From the NCBI RefSeq assembly GCF_018413645.1, contig NZ_JAHCDA010000003.1:1-64000 (forward strand): a DNA stretch of 64,000 nt. The letters are read 5' to 3'. The notes beneath the pieces are model-generated. The model saw nothing but the letters and a program-made list of their open reading frames with translations. It was not told the DNA's origin and ran no database searches. The DNA comes from Roseococcus pinisoli (lineage in GTDB: Bacteria > Pseudomonadota > Alphaproteobacteria > Acetobacterales > Acetobacteraceae). Each line of letters starts with the position of its first letter. Position 1 is the first letter of the stretch. Of the stretch, positions 36,310 to 46,153 are shown piece after piece. Position numbers and translations under genes: made by a program.

Positions 36310-36590
36310 TCCGCGCCAGGATCAGGGCCGGTTTGCAACGGATGGCCGGCAATACCTTCCGTTGCGAAGGCCAAACCATCGGCGCGCCGCCATAACTCGC
36401 TGAAAAATCGCCTGGATCGTGCCGGGAAACGCAGGTTCCGCGACGAGGCCCTCGGCCTAATGCCCGGATGTCGATCGTGGATATGCTGCATCGCACCAAA
36501 TAGGTGTTGACCCCTGTCCGATCTGGACCCAAATCAGGGTCGGACTTGGGAGTAAATCGCTGCACGGCTCCTGATTCAGAGGGGGCACGC
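36310..36590. other. Intergenic region before the DUF1194 gene
   Basis: 281 bases without a supported gene. It contains a GTCCGA...TCGGAC inverted repeat at 36516-36545 and a TTGACC box at 36507, which may be part of the DUF1194 promoter, but no good -10 box follows at the right distance. Confidence 0.4.
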
Positions 36591-37331
36591 ATGCACCGCA
36601 GATCGTTTCTTGCCGCCGGCCTCGCTGTACCGGCCATTCTGGGATCCCGCTCCGCCAGGGCCCTCGAGCCCGTGGATGTGGAACTCGTTCTCGCCGTCGA
36701 TGTCTCGCGCTCGGTCGATGCCGAGGAGCAGGAGATGCAGTTCAACGGCTATGCCGCCGCCTTCCGCGACGCGCGTCTCATCGACGCGATGATGCGCGGG
36801 CCGATCGGCTCCATCGCCTGCACCTTCTTCACCTGGTCCGACTGGAACATCCAGGAGCATCTGGTCCCCTGGATGAGGCTAGACGGCCCGGAATCCGCCG
36901 AGCGCTTCGCCCGCGCGATCGACGCCGCGCCGCGGCGGACGCATCTCTACACCTCCATTTCCGGCGCCATGGACTTCGCCGCCGGCCTCTACGGCCAGGG
37001 CTACGAGGGCACGCGCCGCGTCATCGACATCTCGGGCGACGGGATCAACAATTCCGGCCGCGACATCGGCGCCGCCCGGCAGGATCTGCTGAACCAGGGC
37101 GTGGTGGTGAACGGCCTCGCCGTGATCGACCGCACGCCGCCGCCCCCGGGCCTCGGCGCCATGCAGCCGCTGGACGAATACTACCAGGAGCGGGTGATCG
37201 GCGGCCCGGGCGCCTTCCTCATGGTGGCCGAGGGCTTCGAGAGCTTCGAGCAGGCGGTGCGGCGCAAGATCATCCGCGAGGTGGCCTCCGCGCCGCCGCC
37301 GGGCCCGCTGGTGGAGCGCGCCACGGCCTGA
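36591..37331 (+). CDS. DUF1194 / VWA-like exported protein
   Basis: 246 residues with a Tat/Sec-type signal (MHRRSFLAAGLAVPAILG, cleavage near 26). The mature part starts VDVELVLAVDVSRSVDAEEQ, a MIDAS-like DxSxS motif, and continues RRVIDISGDGINNSGRD near 142-158, the second VWA-type strand. Annotated as DUF1194; function unknown, probably periplasmic. Start 36591 has GAGGGGG; the frame back to 36504 is judged upstream leader. Confidence 0.85.
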   Translation: MHRRSFLAAGLAVPAILGSRSARALEPVDVELVLAVDVSRSVDAEEQEMQFNGYAAAFRDARLIDAMMRGPIGSIACTFFTWSDWNIQEHLVPWMRLDGPESAERFARAIDAAPRRTHLYTSISGAMDFAAGLYGQGYEGTRRVIDISGDGINNSGRDIGAARQDLLNQGVVVNGLAVIDRTPPPPGLGAMQPLDEYYQERVIGGPGAFLMVAEGFESFEQAVRRKIIREVASAPPPGPLVERATA

Positions 37332-37468
37332 CCCGGGGCGGCGCGGTTCTCCTTGCATGGCTGCCGCCGCGTCGTCATCGTTTCCTCCATCGCAGGAGGA
37401 CGTTCAGCATGCAGTTTCATCTTCGGCCCCCGGCAGGCGGCAGCCTTCGCCGCGCGGGCCGCTGAACC

Positions 37469-38107
37469 ATGGCCGAGATCGACCACATCGTCATCGGCGC
37501 GCGCACCCTCGAGGAGGGCGCGGCCTTCGTGGAGCGGGAGCTCGGCGTGAAGCCGCAGAAGGGCGGCACGCATGAGGGCGCAGGCACGCATAACCTGCTG
37601 CTGGGCCTCGGCCCCGACGCCTATCTGGAGGTGATCGCCCCCGATCCCGCCCAGCCGGAGCCCGCGCAGCCGCGCCTCTTCGACCTCGACGACCCCGCGA
37701 CCCGCACCATGCTGGATTCCGGCCCACGCCTGCTGACCTGGGTGGCGCGCACCAGCACCATGGACCCGGTGATGGCGCGCCTTGGCCCCCGCGGCGGCAC
37801 CATCCGCGAGATGCACCGGGGCGAGCTCTCCTGGCGCTTCGCCCAGCCGCCGCAGCGCCAGGACATGGACAACCTCATCCCCTGCCTGATCGAGTGGAGG
37901 GGGGAGCGTGCCGGAAAGCGCCTGCACGACAGCCACTTGCGGCTCGTGGCGCTGGAGGCGGAGCATCCCGATGTCGATGCCCTGCGGATGGCCCTGCGCG
38001 ACCGGGGCCTCGGCGACGCGCTGGAAGTCCGGCACGGCTCGCATCCCCGCCTGGTTGCGCGCCTCGCCACCAAGGAGGGCGCGGAAGTCACCCTCACCAG
38101 CGGGTAA
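37469..38107 (+). CDS. VOC-family (glyoxalase-like) protein
   Basis: 212 residues opening IDHIVIGARTLEEGAAFVERELGV, the standard glyoxalase_3/VOC start with metal-type His near residue 5, then GTHNLLLGLGPDAYLEVIAPDP near 40-60. The second half has IEWRGERAGKRLHDSHLRL. Enzymatic role unknown. Followed by a 12-bp hairpin terminator. Confidence 0.82.
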   Translation: MAEIDHIVIGARTLEEGAAFVERELGVKPQKGGTHEGAGTHNLLLGLGPDAYLEVIAPDPAQPEPAQPRLFDLDDPATRTMLDSGPRLLTWVARTSTMDPVMARLGPRGGTIREMHRGELSWRFAQPPQRQDMDNLIPCLIEWRGERAGKRLHDSHLRLVALEAEHPDVDALRMALRDRGLGDALEVRHGSHPRLVARLATKEGAEVTLTSG

Positions 38108-38139
38108 AGTTTTGGGACGCTGAGCCTAGCCTCCAAGTC

Positions 38140-38166
38140 GCCGAGGAGGGGCAACCCCTCCTCGGC
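38140..38166. terminator. Strong hairpin terminator between convergent genes
   Basis: Twelve perfect pairs GCCGAGGAGGGG / CCCCTCCTCGGC around a CAA loop, 33 bases after the VOC gene and 54 before the end of the convergent methyltransferase gene. Probably bidirectional. Confidence 0.7.
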
Positions 38167-38220
38167 AGGAAGCCGTCATGCTAAGGGCGAAGCATGTCAA
38201 ACGGCGCGAAGCGGCTGAAC

Positions 38221-38814
38221 TCAGGGACGATCCATGGGACGGTAACGCCAGACGCTCGCCGGCGGGAAGTTGGCGAGGGTGAAGGCCAGCCGCCGGCCCG
38301 TCATCCGCAGCTTCCGGTAGGGCAGCGGCGAGGTCGCGCAGTAGGTGTAGAGAAGGTAGCCCTTGCCCGGCGCCACGGCTTCCACCGCGTCTCGGAAGGC
38401 CTCCTGACGCTCGAAGGGCAGCAGCACCAGCGGAATGCCGCAGATGGCCGTGCCGATGCGGTGATGCATGGAGGCCGGCAGCGTATTCTTGAGGTCGAAG
38501 GCATCGCCGCAGATCACGTTCACGCCGGGCAGGCTCTCCCGCAGGAATTGGGCCATCTCCGGCACGATCTCGACGACGATGAGCTTGTTCGCCGGCACCC
38601 CCGCCGCGAGCAGGGCGCGGGAGATGACGCCCGTGCCCGCGCCGAGCTCCAGGACGTATTCGTCGCGGCCCCGTTCGACCACCGAGGCGATCTTGCGGCA
38701 CAGCGCCTGCGAGGACGGAATGATAGACCCCATTTGCAGGGGGTTGCGCAGCCAGCGGCGAAAGAAGAGGCTTTTGTTGGCCTGCGCTTCCGGTTGGAAG
38801 GTCATTTCAGACAC
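38221..38814 (-). CDS. Class I SAM-dependent methyltransferase (PmtA-like)
   Basis: 197 residues. FFRRWLRNPLQMGSIIPSSQALCRKIA precedes motif I EYVLELGAGTGVISRALL (about 52-69), then IVVEIVPEMAQFL (motif II) and VICGDAFDL (motif III). The pattern is that of phospholipid N-methyltransferases related to rRNA adenine dimethylases, often annotated PmtA-like; lipid methylation is inferred. Divergent from pleD with a 50-base gap. Confidence 0.78.
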   Translation of the reverse strand: MSEMTFQPEAQANKSLFFRRWLRNPLQMGSIIPSSQALCRKIASVVERGRDEYVLELGAGTGVISRALLAAGVPANKLIVVEIVPEMAQFLRESLPGVNVICGDAFDLKNTLPASMHHRIGTAICGIPLVLLPFERQEAFRDAVEAVAPGKGYLLYTYCATSPLPYRKLRMTGRRLAFTLANFPPASVWRYRPMDRP

Positions 38815-38864
38815 GTCATGCTCCTATTGCCGTTCTCGTCTGGCCTGAGAGGAATTCCTGTCTG

Positions 38865-40232
38865 ATGACCGCCCGCATTCTCGCGGTGGATGACATCGCG
38901 GCCAATCTCCGCCTGCTCGAGGCCAAGCTTCAGGCCGAGTATTACGAAGTGCTCCTGGCCTCCAGCGGTCCGGAAGCGCTGACGACAGCTTTCACGCAAT
39001 TGCCCGACGTCATTCTTCTCGATGTCATGATGCCGGGAATGGATGGCTACGAGGTGTGCAGGGCGCTCAAGGCCGATGCACAGACCCAGCACATTCCTGT
39101 CGTCATGATCACGGCCCTGACCGACAGCACGGAGCGAGTCCGTGGGCTGGAGGCGGGTGCCGACGACTTCCTCTCCAAGCCGGTGGACGACGCGACCCTT
39201 TTCGCCCGGCTCCGCGCCCTGCTCCGCGTGAAGCAGGTGCAGGACGCCTGGCGCCTGCGCTCCGAGACGGCGCGCGACCTCGGCATCGATTCCCCGCCCG
39301 ACCCGATGATCTCCGTCGCCGGTGCCCGCGCCCTCATGATGGGCGACCGCCCGGAGGAGGTGCAGCAGGTGCGGGAGGCGCTGGAGGCCGACGCCATCGA
39401 CGTCGTCACCGTCTCGAGCATCGAGGAGGCGCAGAAGCAGCTCGCCAAGGGCGACCACGACCTTGCCCTGCTGGCGCTGCCTCAGGACGCGGTGGAGGTG
39501 CTGCGGCTGGCCTCGCGGCTCCGTGCCCAGAATACGACGCGCGACCTGCCGCTGCTGCTGCTGGCCGATCCCGGGCAGAAGATGCAGGTGCTGCGGGGCT
39601 TCGACCTCGGCGCCAATGACCATGCCTTCCGCCCGCTCGACCCCAACGAGCTGCGGGCGCGGGCGCGCAACCAGATCCGCCGCCGGCGCTATCAGGAGCG
39701 GCTGCGGCAGGAGCTCGATCGCTCGCTGGAGATGGCCGTCACCGACCAACTCACCGGCCTGCGCAACCGCCGCTATGTGCGCCGCCACCTCGACGGGCTC
39801 CTGCGCACCGAAGAGGCGGCCGTCCTGCTGATGGATATCGACAAGTTCAAGTCGATCAACGACACGCACGGCCACAATGTGGGCGATGCCGCGCTGCGCA
39901 ACATCGCCGAGCGGCTGCGCATCCAGCTGCGCGCCGCAGATGTCGTGGCCCGCTATGGCGGCGAGGAGTTCCTGGCGGTGCTGACGGGTGCGCCCAGCGG
40001 CTATGCGCTGGCCGTGGCCGACCGGCTGCGCGAGGCCATCGAGGCCGAGCCGATGGAGACGGGCGGCCTGGCCGTGCCCATCACGATGAGCATCGGAGTC
40101 GCCGTGGGCGGGCCGGGCATCACCTCCGACCAGCTCATCGGCTCGGCGGACGAGGCGCTGTACCGCGCGAAGCGGGACGGGCGGAATCGGGCCTATCTGG
40201 CCGATCCGGCGCTGGACAAGTCCACCGCCTAG
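38865..40232 (+). CDS. pleD: PleD-type diguanylate cyclase response regulator
   Basis: 455 residues, the REC-REC-GGDEF layout of Caulobacter PleD. First receiver about 1-120 with phosphoacceptor D53 in LLDVMMPGMDG and K near 104 in FLSKPVDD; second receiver about 150-275, without a clear phosphoacceptor, probably the dimerisation adaptor; GGDEF domain about 290-450 with active site GGEEF at 365-369 and inhibitory site RAAD at 356-359, five residues upstream, as in product-inhibited enzymes. Makes cyclic di-GMP, controlling motility and surface life. Confidence 0.95.
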   Translation: MTARILAVDDIAANLRLLEAKLQAEYYEVLLASSGPEALTTAFTQLPDVILLDVMMPGMDGYEVCRALKADAQTQHIPVVMITALTDSTERVRGLEAGADDFLSKPVDDATLFARLRALLRVKQVQDAWRLRSETARDLGIDSPPDPMISVAGARALMMGDRPEEVQQVREALEADAIDVVTVSSIEEAQKQLAKGDHDLALLALPQDAVEVLRLASRLRAQNTTRDLPLLLLADPGQKMQVLRGFDLGANDHAFRPLDPNELRARARNQIRRRRYQERLRQELDRSLEMAVTDQLTGLRNRRYVRRHLDGLLRTEEAAVLLMDIDKFKSINDTHGHNVGDAALRNIAERLRIQLRAADVVARYGGEEFLAVLTGAPSGYALAVADRLREAIEAEPMETGGLAVPITMSIGVAVGGPGITSDQLIGSADEALYRAKRDGRNRAYLADPALDKSTA

Positions 40233-40652
40233 CCGGTCCGGCAGACCGAGGCCGAGCCGTATCCTGCAGGCGCGGCTGTCCCGAGGGCGGGTCTGTTCGA
40301 CGGATTCGCTAGGGGTGAACGGCTGATCGCGCTGGCTTCGATTGCGAAGCGGCTGGCGTCAATTGCCTGTCAACGAACGGCGTCTGCGCCATGCGCGCGC
40401 CGAAATCCATAAACGGGCCGATATGGATGCAGGGCATCCTGTACGTCGCCCCTCAGGGGACGTACCGCGTCTCAGGCAGAGGGTGTGCCAGACCGTGGCG
40501 CCAGCGGGACTTCCGCCGGGCCAGGTTCATGGCGTCAGCAGAAAAAGCGCCTGAAAGGCGCATCTCCGAACCAGCAGGGGGCACTTCCCGTGGCTGTCAC
40601 CGCTGGGCGGGCAGCCGGGCGGGAACCTCGCGGTTCCCGCGCCTCAAGTGAA
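40233..40652. other. Gene-free region between pleD and rpmG
   Basis: 420 bases between convergent genes. Only unconvincing short frames. It contains an imperfect hairpin at 40441-40465 (GTACGT...ACGTAC with inner CCCC-TCA-GGGG) and a perfect GCGGGAAC / GTTCCCGC hairpin at 40619-40640, likely the rpmG terminator. The rest shows no recognisable structure. Confidence 0.5.
40619..40640 (-). terminator. Hairpin after rpmG
   Basis: An 8-bp perfect stem GCGGGAAC / GTTCCCGC with a 6-base loop, 13 bases past the rpmG stop codon on the minus strand. No T-run. Confidence 0.5.
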
Positions 40653-40820
40653 TTACTTGATCTTGCCTTCGCGGTAGACGACGTGCTTGCGCACCTTGGG
40701 GTCGTACTTCATCAGCTCGAGCTTGCCCGTGGCCGTGCGGGTGTTCTTCTTCGTGACGTAGAAGTGGCCCGTGTCGGCGCTGCTGATCAGCTTGATAAGG
40801 ATCGTGTTGGCCTTGGCCAT
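40653..40820 (-). CDS. rpmG: 50S ribosomal protein L33
   Basis: 55 residues, [20 protein letters not shown] at the start and [18 protein letters not shown] at the end; this is the cysteine-free bacterial L33 form. The protein binds 23S rRNA near the E site. It is shorter than 60 codons, and a competing frame (40597-40905) overlaps it on the same strand. The gene order rpmG-rnr-topA-dprA is typical of Acetobacteraceae. Confidence 0.96.
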   Translation of the reverse strand: MAKANTILIKLISSADTGHFYVTKKNTRTATGKLELMKYDPKVRKHVVYREGKIK

Positions 40821-40923
40821 GGTCTCTGCTTTGCTCTGTGTACGCGAAGGGCGCGCAGGCGCCGGAAAGGAAGGCGTGTTCTAGCGACCCAGGCCGCCGG
40901 GTCAAGTCTTTTGGCCGCGCAGG

Positions 40924-43365
40924 CTATCGGCGCTTCCGATCCCGGCCGCCGCGCAGCCGCGCCGGGGCACCACCCATCATCAGCTCGAAGACCAGGCTGC
41001 CCGTCTGGGCATTGGCCTCGCGCAGGCGAGCCTCCACCTCGTCGCCCAGGCGCAGCACCTGCCGGGAATGCCGGCCGACCACGCTGCGCTTGTCGTCGGA
41101 GACGATCCAGTGGTCGTTCGGCAGCGCCTTCATGGGCACGAAGCCCGAGGCGCCCGTCTCGCTGAGCTGTACGAAGACGCCGAAGGGGTGGATGCCGGAG
41201 ATCCGGGCCGCGAATTGCGCGCCCACCCGGTCCGCCAGATAGGCCGCCAGGTAGCGGTCCACGGCGTCGCGCTCGGCCATGGCGGCCCGGCGCTCGGTGG
41301 CGGTGATGTGCTCGGCCGTTTCCGGGAATCGGGCCAGCTCCGTCTCGACGATGCCGTCCGTGCCGAGCTTGAGCCCGCGGATCAGCGCCCGGTGTACCAG
41401 CAGGTCAGCATAGCGGCGGATCGGCGAGGTGAAATGCGCGTAGCGCGCCAGGGCCAGGCCGAAATGGCCGATATTGTCGGGGTCGTAGGCCGCCTGGGAC
41501 TGGCTGCGCAGCACGGTCTCGTTGACCATCCGTGCCTCGGCCGTGTCCTTCACCTTCTCGAGCAGCGTCGCGAAGTCGCGCGGCTGGAGCTGGCCGACCG
41601 GGTTGATGGAAAGCCCCAGCGTGCCCAGGAACTCCTTCAGCGAGGCGAGCTTCTCCTCGGAGGGCGGGGCGTGTACGCGGTACATGCAGGGCTGGCCCAG
41701 CCGCTCCAGCTCCTCTGCGGCGCAGACATTGGCCGCCACCATGAACTCCTCGATGAGGCGATGGCTGTCGAGGCGCGGGCGGGGGATGACGGCCGTCACC
41801 TGGCCCTCGTCATTCAGGATGACGCGGCGCTCCGGCAGGTCGAGGTCCAGCGTGCCGCGGCGCTCGCGGGCGGCGAGAAGGGCACGGAAGGCGCCGTAGA
41901 GACGGCCGACATGGCCCTCGGCCAGGCCTTCCGGATCCTCGCCGGCATCGGCGGCCGCCTGCACCTGCTCATAGGTGAGCCGGGCGACGCTGCGCATCAG
42001 CCCGCGTCCGAACTTATGCCCGGTCTTGAGGCCCGACTTGTCGAAATGCATCTCGACGAAGAGGCAGCCCCGATCCTCCTGCGGCCTGAGGCTGCACCAG
42101 CCGTTGGAGAGGGCCTCCGGCAGCATGGGCACCACGCGGTCGGGGAAGTAGCAGGAATTGCCCCGCGTCCAGGCCTCGCGGTCCAGGGCCGAGTTGGGCG
42201 TCACGTAATGGGCCACGTCGGCGATGGCGACGAGGATCTTCCAGCCCTCCCCCTCAGGCTCGGCGAAGACGGCATCGTCGAAGTCGCGCGCGTCGTCGCC
42301 GTCGATGGTGACCAGGGGGATCTCGCGAAGGTCCGTCCGCTTGCCCAGCGGCGTGCCGCGGGCATGCTCGGCCTGCTGCACGGCCTCGGGCGGGAAGACG
42401 TCCGGGATGCCGTGGGCATGGATGCAGATGAGCGAGACCGAGCGCGGCTCCCCCATCATCCCCAGCCGCTCGACGATCTTCGCCGGGCGCAGGCCGAAGC
42501 CGGTGGAGGGCAGGGCCTCGGCAAGCACGATTTCGCCGGCCTGGGCGCCCCCTGTCTGGCCGGGCGGCACCGTCCATTCCGCCTTTTGGCGCCGGTCGGT
42601 GGGGATGATGCGGCCATTCTCGAAGACGCCGAGGATGCGGCGGCGGTCCTCGACGGCGCCGAGGCGCTTCAGGGTGCGCCCCTCGTACTTCTCGCCCGAG
42701 ATGTGGCGCAGGCGGGCCAGCACGCGCTCGCCGGCGGCCAGGGCGGTCTGCCCGCGCCGCTCGGGGTGCATGTAGATGATGGGCTTGCCCGTACCCTCCC
42801 AGCTGACGGGGCGGGCGATCGGATCGCCGTCGGGATCCGTGCCGAAGACTTCCACCACCGCCGTCTCAGGCAGGCGTTCGGGCGCGGAGGGGCGCTCGCG
42901 GCCGCGCGGCCGTTCCAGGGCGGCGAGGTCCTCGGCCGTCGTCTCGACGCGACGGGGAGGGGCGGACCGGGGCGGCGTGGCGCTGCCGTTCCCGCGCGCG
43001 ACCTCGACGGAGGGCGCCGGACGGCCCTGGAAGGTGCGCTTGCCGACCGGCTTCGCCGAACCGTCGAAGCGCATTTCGGAGAGCATCTGGCGCAGCGCCG
43101 GGCGGAGCTCGGTCGCCAGGCCGAAATGCCGCGCGATCTCGGTCTTGCCGACGCGGCCCTGCACGCTGTCGAGGAAGGCCCGCAGCTCCACCTTGCTGGG
43201 CAGGGGCTGCCCTTTGGGGGCGGTCTTCACTTTGGCGCGCGGATTGGCGCGCGGGGCGCCCTTCACGCGCTTGGGGGCAGCGGCGGCGGGAGCCTCGCCC
43301 TCGCGCCGCTTCGCATTCGACTTGCGGGCCTTCTGTCCCTTCTTCGGAGGCCCGATGCGCGGCAT
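40924..43365 (-). CDS. rnr: Ribonuclease R
   Basis: 813 residues, RNB family 3'-5' exoribonuclease: basic N-terminal tail (1-45, Lys/Ala/Arg rich), winged-helix region (about 60-125), cold-shock domains (about 170-310), RNB catalytic domain with IDGDDARDFDDAVFAEP (about 355-370) holding the metal-binding aspartates, and a C-terminal S1 domain (about 690-790, HPFGVFVQLSETGASGFVP). Degrades structured RNA, with roles in rRNA quality control and trans-translation. It starts one base from the topA stop. Confidence 0.95.
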   Translation of the reverse strand: MPRIGPPKKGQKARKSNAKRREGEAPAAAAPKRVKGAPRANPRAKVKTAPKGQPLPSKVELRAFLDSVQGRVGKTEIARHFGLATELRPALRQMLSEMRFDGSAKPVGKRTFQGRPAPSVEVARGNGSATPPRSAPPRRVETTAEDLAALERPRGRERPSAPERLPETAVVEVFGTDPDGDPIARPVSWEGTGKPIIYMHPERRGQTALAAGERVLARLRHISGEKYEGRTLKRLGAVEDRRRILGVFENGRIIPTDRRQKAEWTVPPGQTGGAQAGEIVLAEALPSTGFGLRPAKIVERLGMMGEPRSVSLICIHAHGIPDVFPPEAVQQAEHARGTPLGKRTDLREIPLVTIDGDDARDFDDAVFAEPEGEGWKILVAIADVAHYVTPNSALDREAWTRGNSCYFPDRVVPMLPEALSNGWCSLRPQEDRGCLFVEMHFDKSGLKTGHKFGRGLMRSVARLTYEQVQAAADAGEDPEGLAEGHVGRLYGAFRALLAARERRGTLDLDLPERRVILNDEGQVTAVIPRPRLDSHRLIEEFMVAANVCAAEELERLGQPCMYRVHAPPSEEKLASLKEFLGTLGLSINPVGQLQPRDFATLLEKVKDTAEARMVNETVLRSQSQAAYDPDNIGHFGLALARYAHFTSPIRRYADLLVHRALIRGLKLGTDGIVETELARFPETAEHITATERRAAMAERDAVDRYLAAYLADRVGAQFAARISGIHPFGVFVQLSETGASGFVPMKALPNDHWIVSDDKRSVVGRHSRQVLRLGDEVEARLREANAQTGSLVFELMMGGAPARLRGGRDRKRR

Positions 43366-43366
43366 G

Positions 43367-46078
43367 TCAGACTTTCTTTGCTGCGGGTTTCTTCGCCGCC
43401 GGCTTCTTGGCTGCGGGCTTCTTCGCGGGCGCCTTCTTTGCCGCCGGCGCCGCCTTCTTGGCCGCGGCGGCCTTCACCGGCTTGGCCTCGGCCGGCGCCT
43501 TCGCCGCGCCGGCCTTGGGCGCGGCCTTGCGGGCCGGCGCCTTCTTCCCGCCCTTGCCGCGCGGCGGCAGCTCCTTGCCCTTCTCGGCCAGCAGCGTCAC
43601 CGCCTCGTCGAAGGTCACGGCCTCCATCTCGGTCCCGCGCGGCAGATTCGCGACGCGGTTGCCGTGCATCAGGAAGGGGCCGAAACGGCCGCGGCGCACC
43701 TCGACGGGGCCGCCCTTCGGGTGCTCGCCCAGGGTGATGCCGCGCGGCTTGGCGCCGGCCATCAGGTCCACGGCGCGGTTGAGGCCGATGGTCAGCGGAT
43801 CGTCGTCACGATCCAGCGACTTGCTGAGCGCGCCCATCTTCAGATAGGGGCCGAAGCGGCCGAGGTTGGAGGTGATCTCCTCACCCGTCTCCGGATGCAA
43901 GCCCACCACGCGGGGCATGGAGAGCAGCGCCAGCGCCGCCTCCAGCATCATGACCTCGGGGTCCATCCCGCGCGTCAGGCTGGCGCGCTTGGGCTTGGTG
44001 GGCTTGCCCTTGGCATCCGTGCCGCCCTCGCCGAGCTGGGCGTAGATGCCGTAGGGGCCGCGCCGCAGCGTGACCTCCAGCCCGGTTTCAGGGTCGGTGC
44101 CCAGCACGCGCACGCCGTCGGCCAGCGCGCCGCCGCCCTCGCCCTCGGCGCCCGGCACCGCGAGCGGGCGGGTGAAACGGCATTCGGGGTAGTTCGAGCA
44201 GCCGATGAAGGCTCCCGTCCGCCCGAGGCGCAGGCCGAGCCGGCCGGCGCCGCAGGCAGGGCAGAGGCGCGGATCGCTGCCGTCATCGGCCTTGGGGAAG
44301 AAGTGCGAGCCCAGCTCGTCATCGAGGCGATCGATGACATCGCTGATCTTGAGATCCTTGGTCGCGTCGATCGCGTCGCGGAAATCGTTCCAGAACTGCC
44401 GCATGACCTCGCGCCACTCCGCCCGGCCGCCCGAGATGTCGTCGAGCTGCTCCTCGAGGCCGGCGGTGAAGCCGGTGTCCACGTACTTCTCGAAGAAGGC
44501 GACGAGGAAGGCCGTCACCAGCCGCCCGCGGTCCTCCGGCGTGAAGCGCCGCTTGTCGAGCTTCACGTATTCGCGGTCCTGCAGGACCTGCAGCACGGAG
44601 GCATAGGTGGAGGGCCGCCCGATGCCGAGCTCCTCCATCTTCTTGACCAGCGAGGCCTCGGAATAGCGCGGCGGCGGCTGGGTGAAGTGCTGCGCGGCCT
44701 CCACGCCCTGGCGCTTCAGCGGATCCCGCTCGCGCATGGGGGGCAGGATGCGGCTGTCCTCGTCGGCATCGTCAGGCGCGTCGTCCTGGTCCTCGCGGTA
44801 GAGCTTGAGGAAGCCGTCGAAGGCGATGACGCTGCCGGTGGCGCGCAGCTTGGTCTTGCCCGAGGGCTCCACCAGCTCGACGCTGGTCTGGTCCAGCTCG
44901 GCCGACTGCATCTGGCTGGCGACGGCGCGCTTCCAGATCAGCTCGTAGAGCTTGCGCTGCTGGTCGTTGAGGTAGCGCGCGACCTTCTCCGGCGTGCGGG
45001 AGACGTCGGTGGGCCGGATCGCCTCGTGCGCCTCCTGGGCGTTCTTCGCCCGGCTGGAATATTCGCGGGGCGCGCCGGGGATGTAGTCCTCGCCGAACTC
45101 CGACTTGATGTGGTTGCGCAGCTCGGCGACGGCCTCGCGGGCCATCTGCACGCCGTCCGTTCGCATATAGGTGATGAGGCCGACGGTCTCCCCACCGATG
45201 GCCACGCCCTCATAGAGGCCCTGCGCTGTGCGCATCGTCGCCTGGGCACCGAAGCCCAGCTTGCGGCTGGCCTCCTGCTGCAGGGTGCTGGTCTGGAAGG
45301 GGGCGGGCGGGTTGCGCTTGACGCGGCGCTTCTCGACCGAGCCGACGCTGAACTCCGCGGCCTCGACGGCGCGCTTGGCCGCCATGGCCAGCGCCTCGTT
45401 CGGCAGGTCGAACTGCTCGAGCTTGCGGCCTTCGTGATGGGTCAGCCGGGCGGAGAAGGGGGCACCGGCCGGGGTCATGAACCGCCCCTGGATGGTCCAG
45501 TACTCGCGGGCGATGAAGCGCTCGATCTCCGATTCGCGTTCGCAGATCAGCCGCAGCGCGACGCTCTGCACGCGGCCCGCGCTCTTGCTGCCGGGCAGCT
45601 TGCGCCAGAGCACCGGGGAGAGGGTGAAGCCCACGAGATAGTCGAGCGCGCGGCGGGCCAGGTAGGCCTCGATCAGCGGCAGGTCGAGCTCGCGCGGATG
45701 GGCGATGGCGTATTGCACCGCGCGCTTGGTGATCTCGTTGAAGGTGATGCGCTGGACGTCGACGCCCTTCAGCGCGCCGGCCTTCGCCAGCATGTCCTTC
45801 ACGTGCCAGGAGATGGCCTCGCCCTCGCGATCCGGGTCGGTTGCGAGATAGAGGTGCTTGGCGCCGCGCAGCGCCTGGGTGATCGCCTTGACCTGCTTCT
45901 GCCCGCGGTCGTCGGACTCCCAGTCCATGGCGAAGTCCTCGTCCGGACGGACGGAGCCGTCCTTCGCGGGGAGATCGCGCACATGGCCGAAGGAGGCGAG
46001 AACCTTGAAGTCGGCACCGAGATACTTCTCGATGGTTTTCGCCTTCGCGGGGCTTTCGACGACGACGATGTTCGTCAC
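43367..46078 (-). CDS. topA: DNA topoisomerase I
   Basis: 903 residues, type IA. The TOPRIM domain begins IVVVESPAKAKTIEKYLG with DPDREGEAISWH near 110; the active-site tyrosine is Y304 in GLITYMRTDG. One zinc-finger-like segment (CPACGAGRLGLRLGRTGAFIGC...YPEC, near 595-625) is followed by topoisomerase C-terminal repeats with FGPYLKMG and FGPFLMHG. The last 50 residues are a Lys/Ala/Pro-rich DNA-binding tail with AAKKP repeats. GTG start at 46078. Relaxes negative supercoils. Confidence 0.96.
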   Translation of the reverse strand: MTNIVVVESPAKAKTIEKYLGADFKVLASFGHVRDLPAKDGSVRPDEDFAMDWESDDRGQKQVKAITQALRGAKHLYLATDPDREGEAISWHVKDMLAKAGALKGVDVQRITFNEITKRAVQYAIAHPRELDLPLIEAYLARRALDYLVGFTLSPVLWRKLPGSKSAGRVQSVALRLICERESEIERFIAREYWTIQGRFMTPAGAPFSARLTHHEGRKLEQFDLPNEALAMAAKRAVEAAEFSVGSVEKRRVKRNPPAPFQTSTLQQEASRKLGFGAQATMRTAQGLYEGVAIGGETVGLITYMRTDGVQMAREAVAELRNHIKSEFGEDYIPGAPREYSSRAKNAQEAHEAIRPTDVSRTPEKVARYLNDQQRKLYELIWKRAVASQMQSAELDQTSVELVEPSGKTKLRATGSVIAFDGFLKLYREDQDDAPDDADEDSRILPPMRERDPLKRQGVEAAQHFTQPPPRYSEASLVKKMEELGIGRPSTYASVLQVLQDREYVKLDKRRFTPEDRGRLVTAFLVAFFEKYVDTGFTAGLEEQLDDISGGRAEWREVMRQFWNDFRDAIDATKDLKISDVIDRLDDELGSHFFPKADDGSDPRLCPACGAGRLGLRLGRTGAFIGCSNYPECRFTRPLAVPGAEGEGGGALADGVRVLGTDPETGLEVTLRRGPYGIYAQLGEGGTDAKGKPTKPKRASLTRGMDPEVMMLEAALALLSMPRVVGLHPETGEEITSNLGRFGPYLKMGALSKSLDRDDDPLTIGLNRAVDLMAGAKPRGITLGEHPKGGPVEVRRGRFGPFLMHGNRVANLPRGTEMEAVTFDEAVTLLAEKGKELPPRGKGGKKAPARKAAPKAGAAKAPAEAKPVKAAAAKKAAPAAKKAPAKKPAAKKPAAKKPAAKKV

Positions 46079-46153
46079 TTCAGGTTCTGTCCTTACCGCC
46101 TTCGTGGCAACGGCGCACGGAAGACGCTCCAGAGAATTGATTTCGCACGTAAC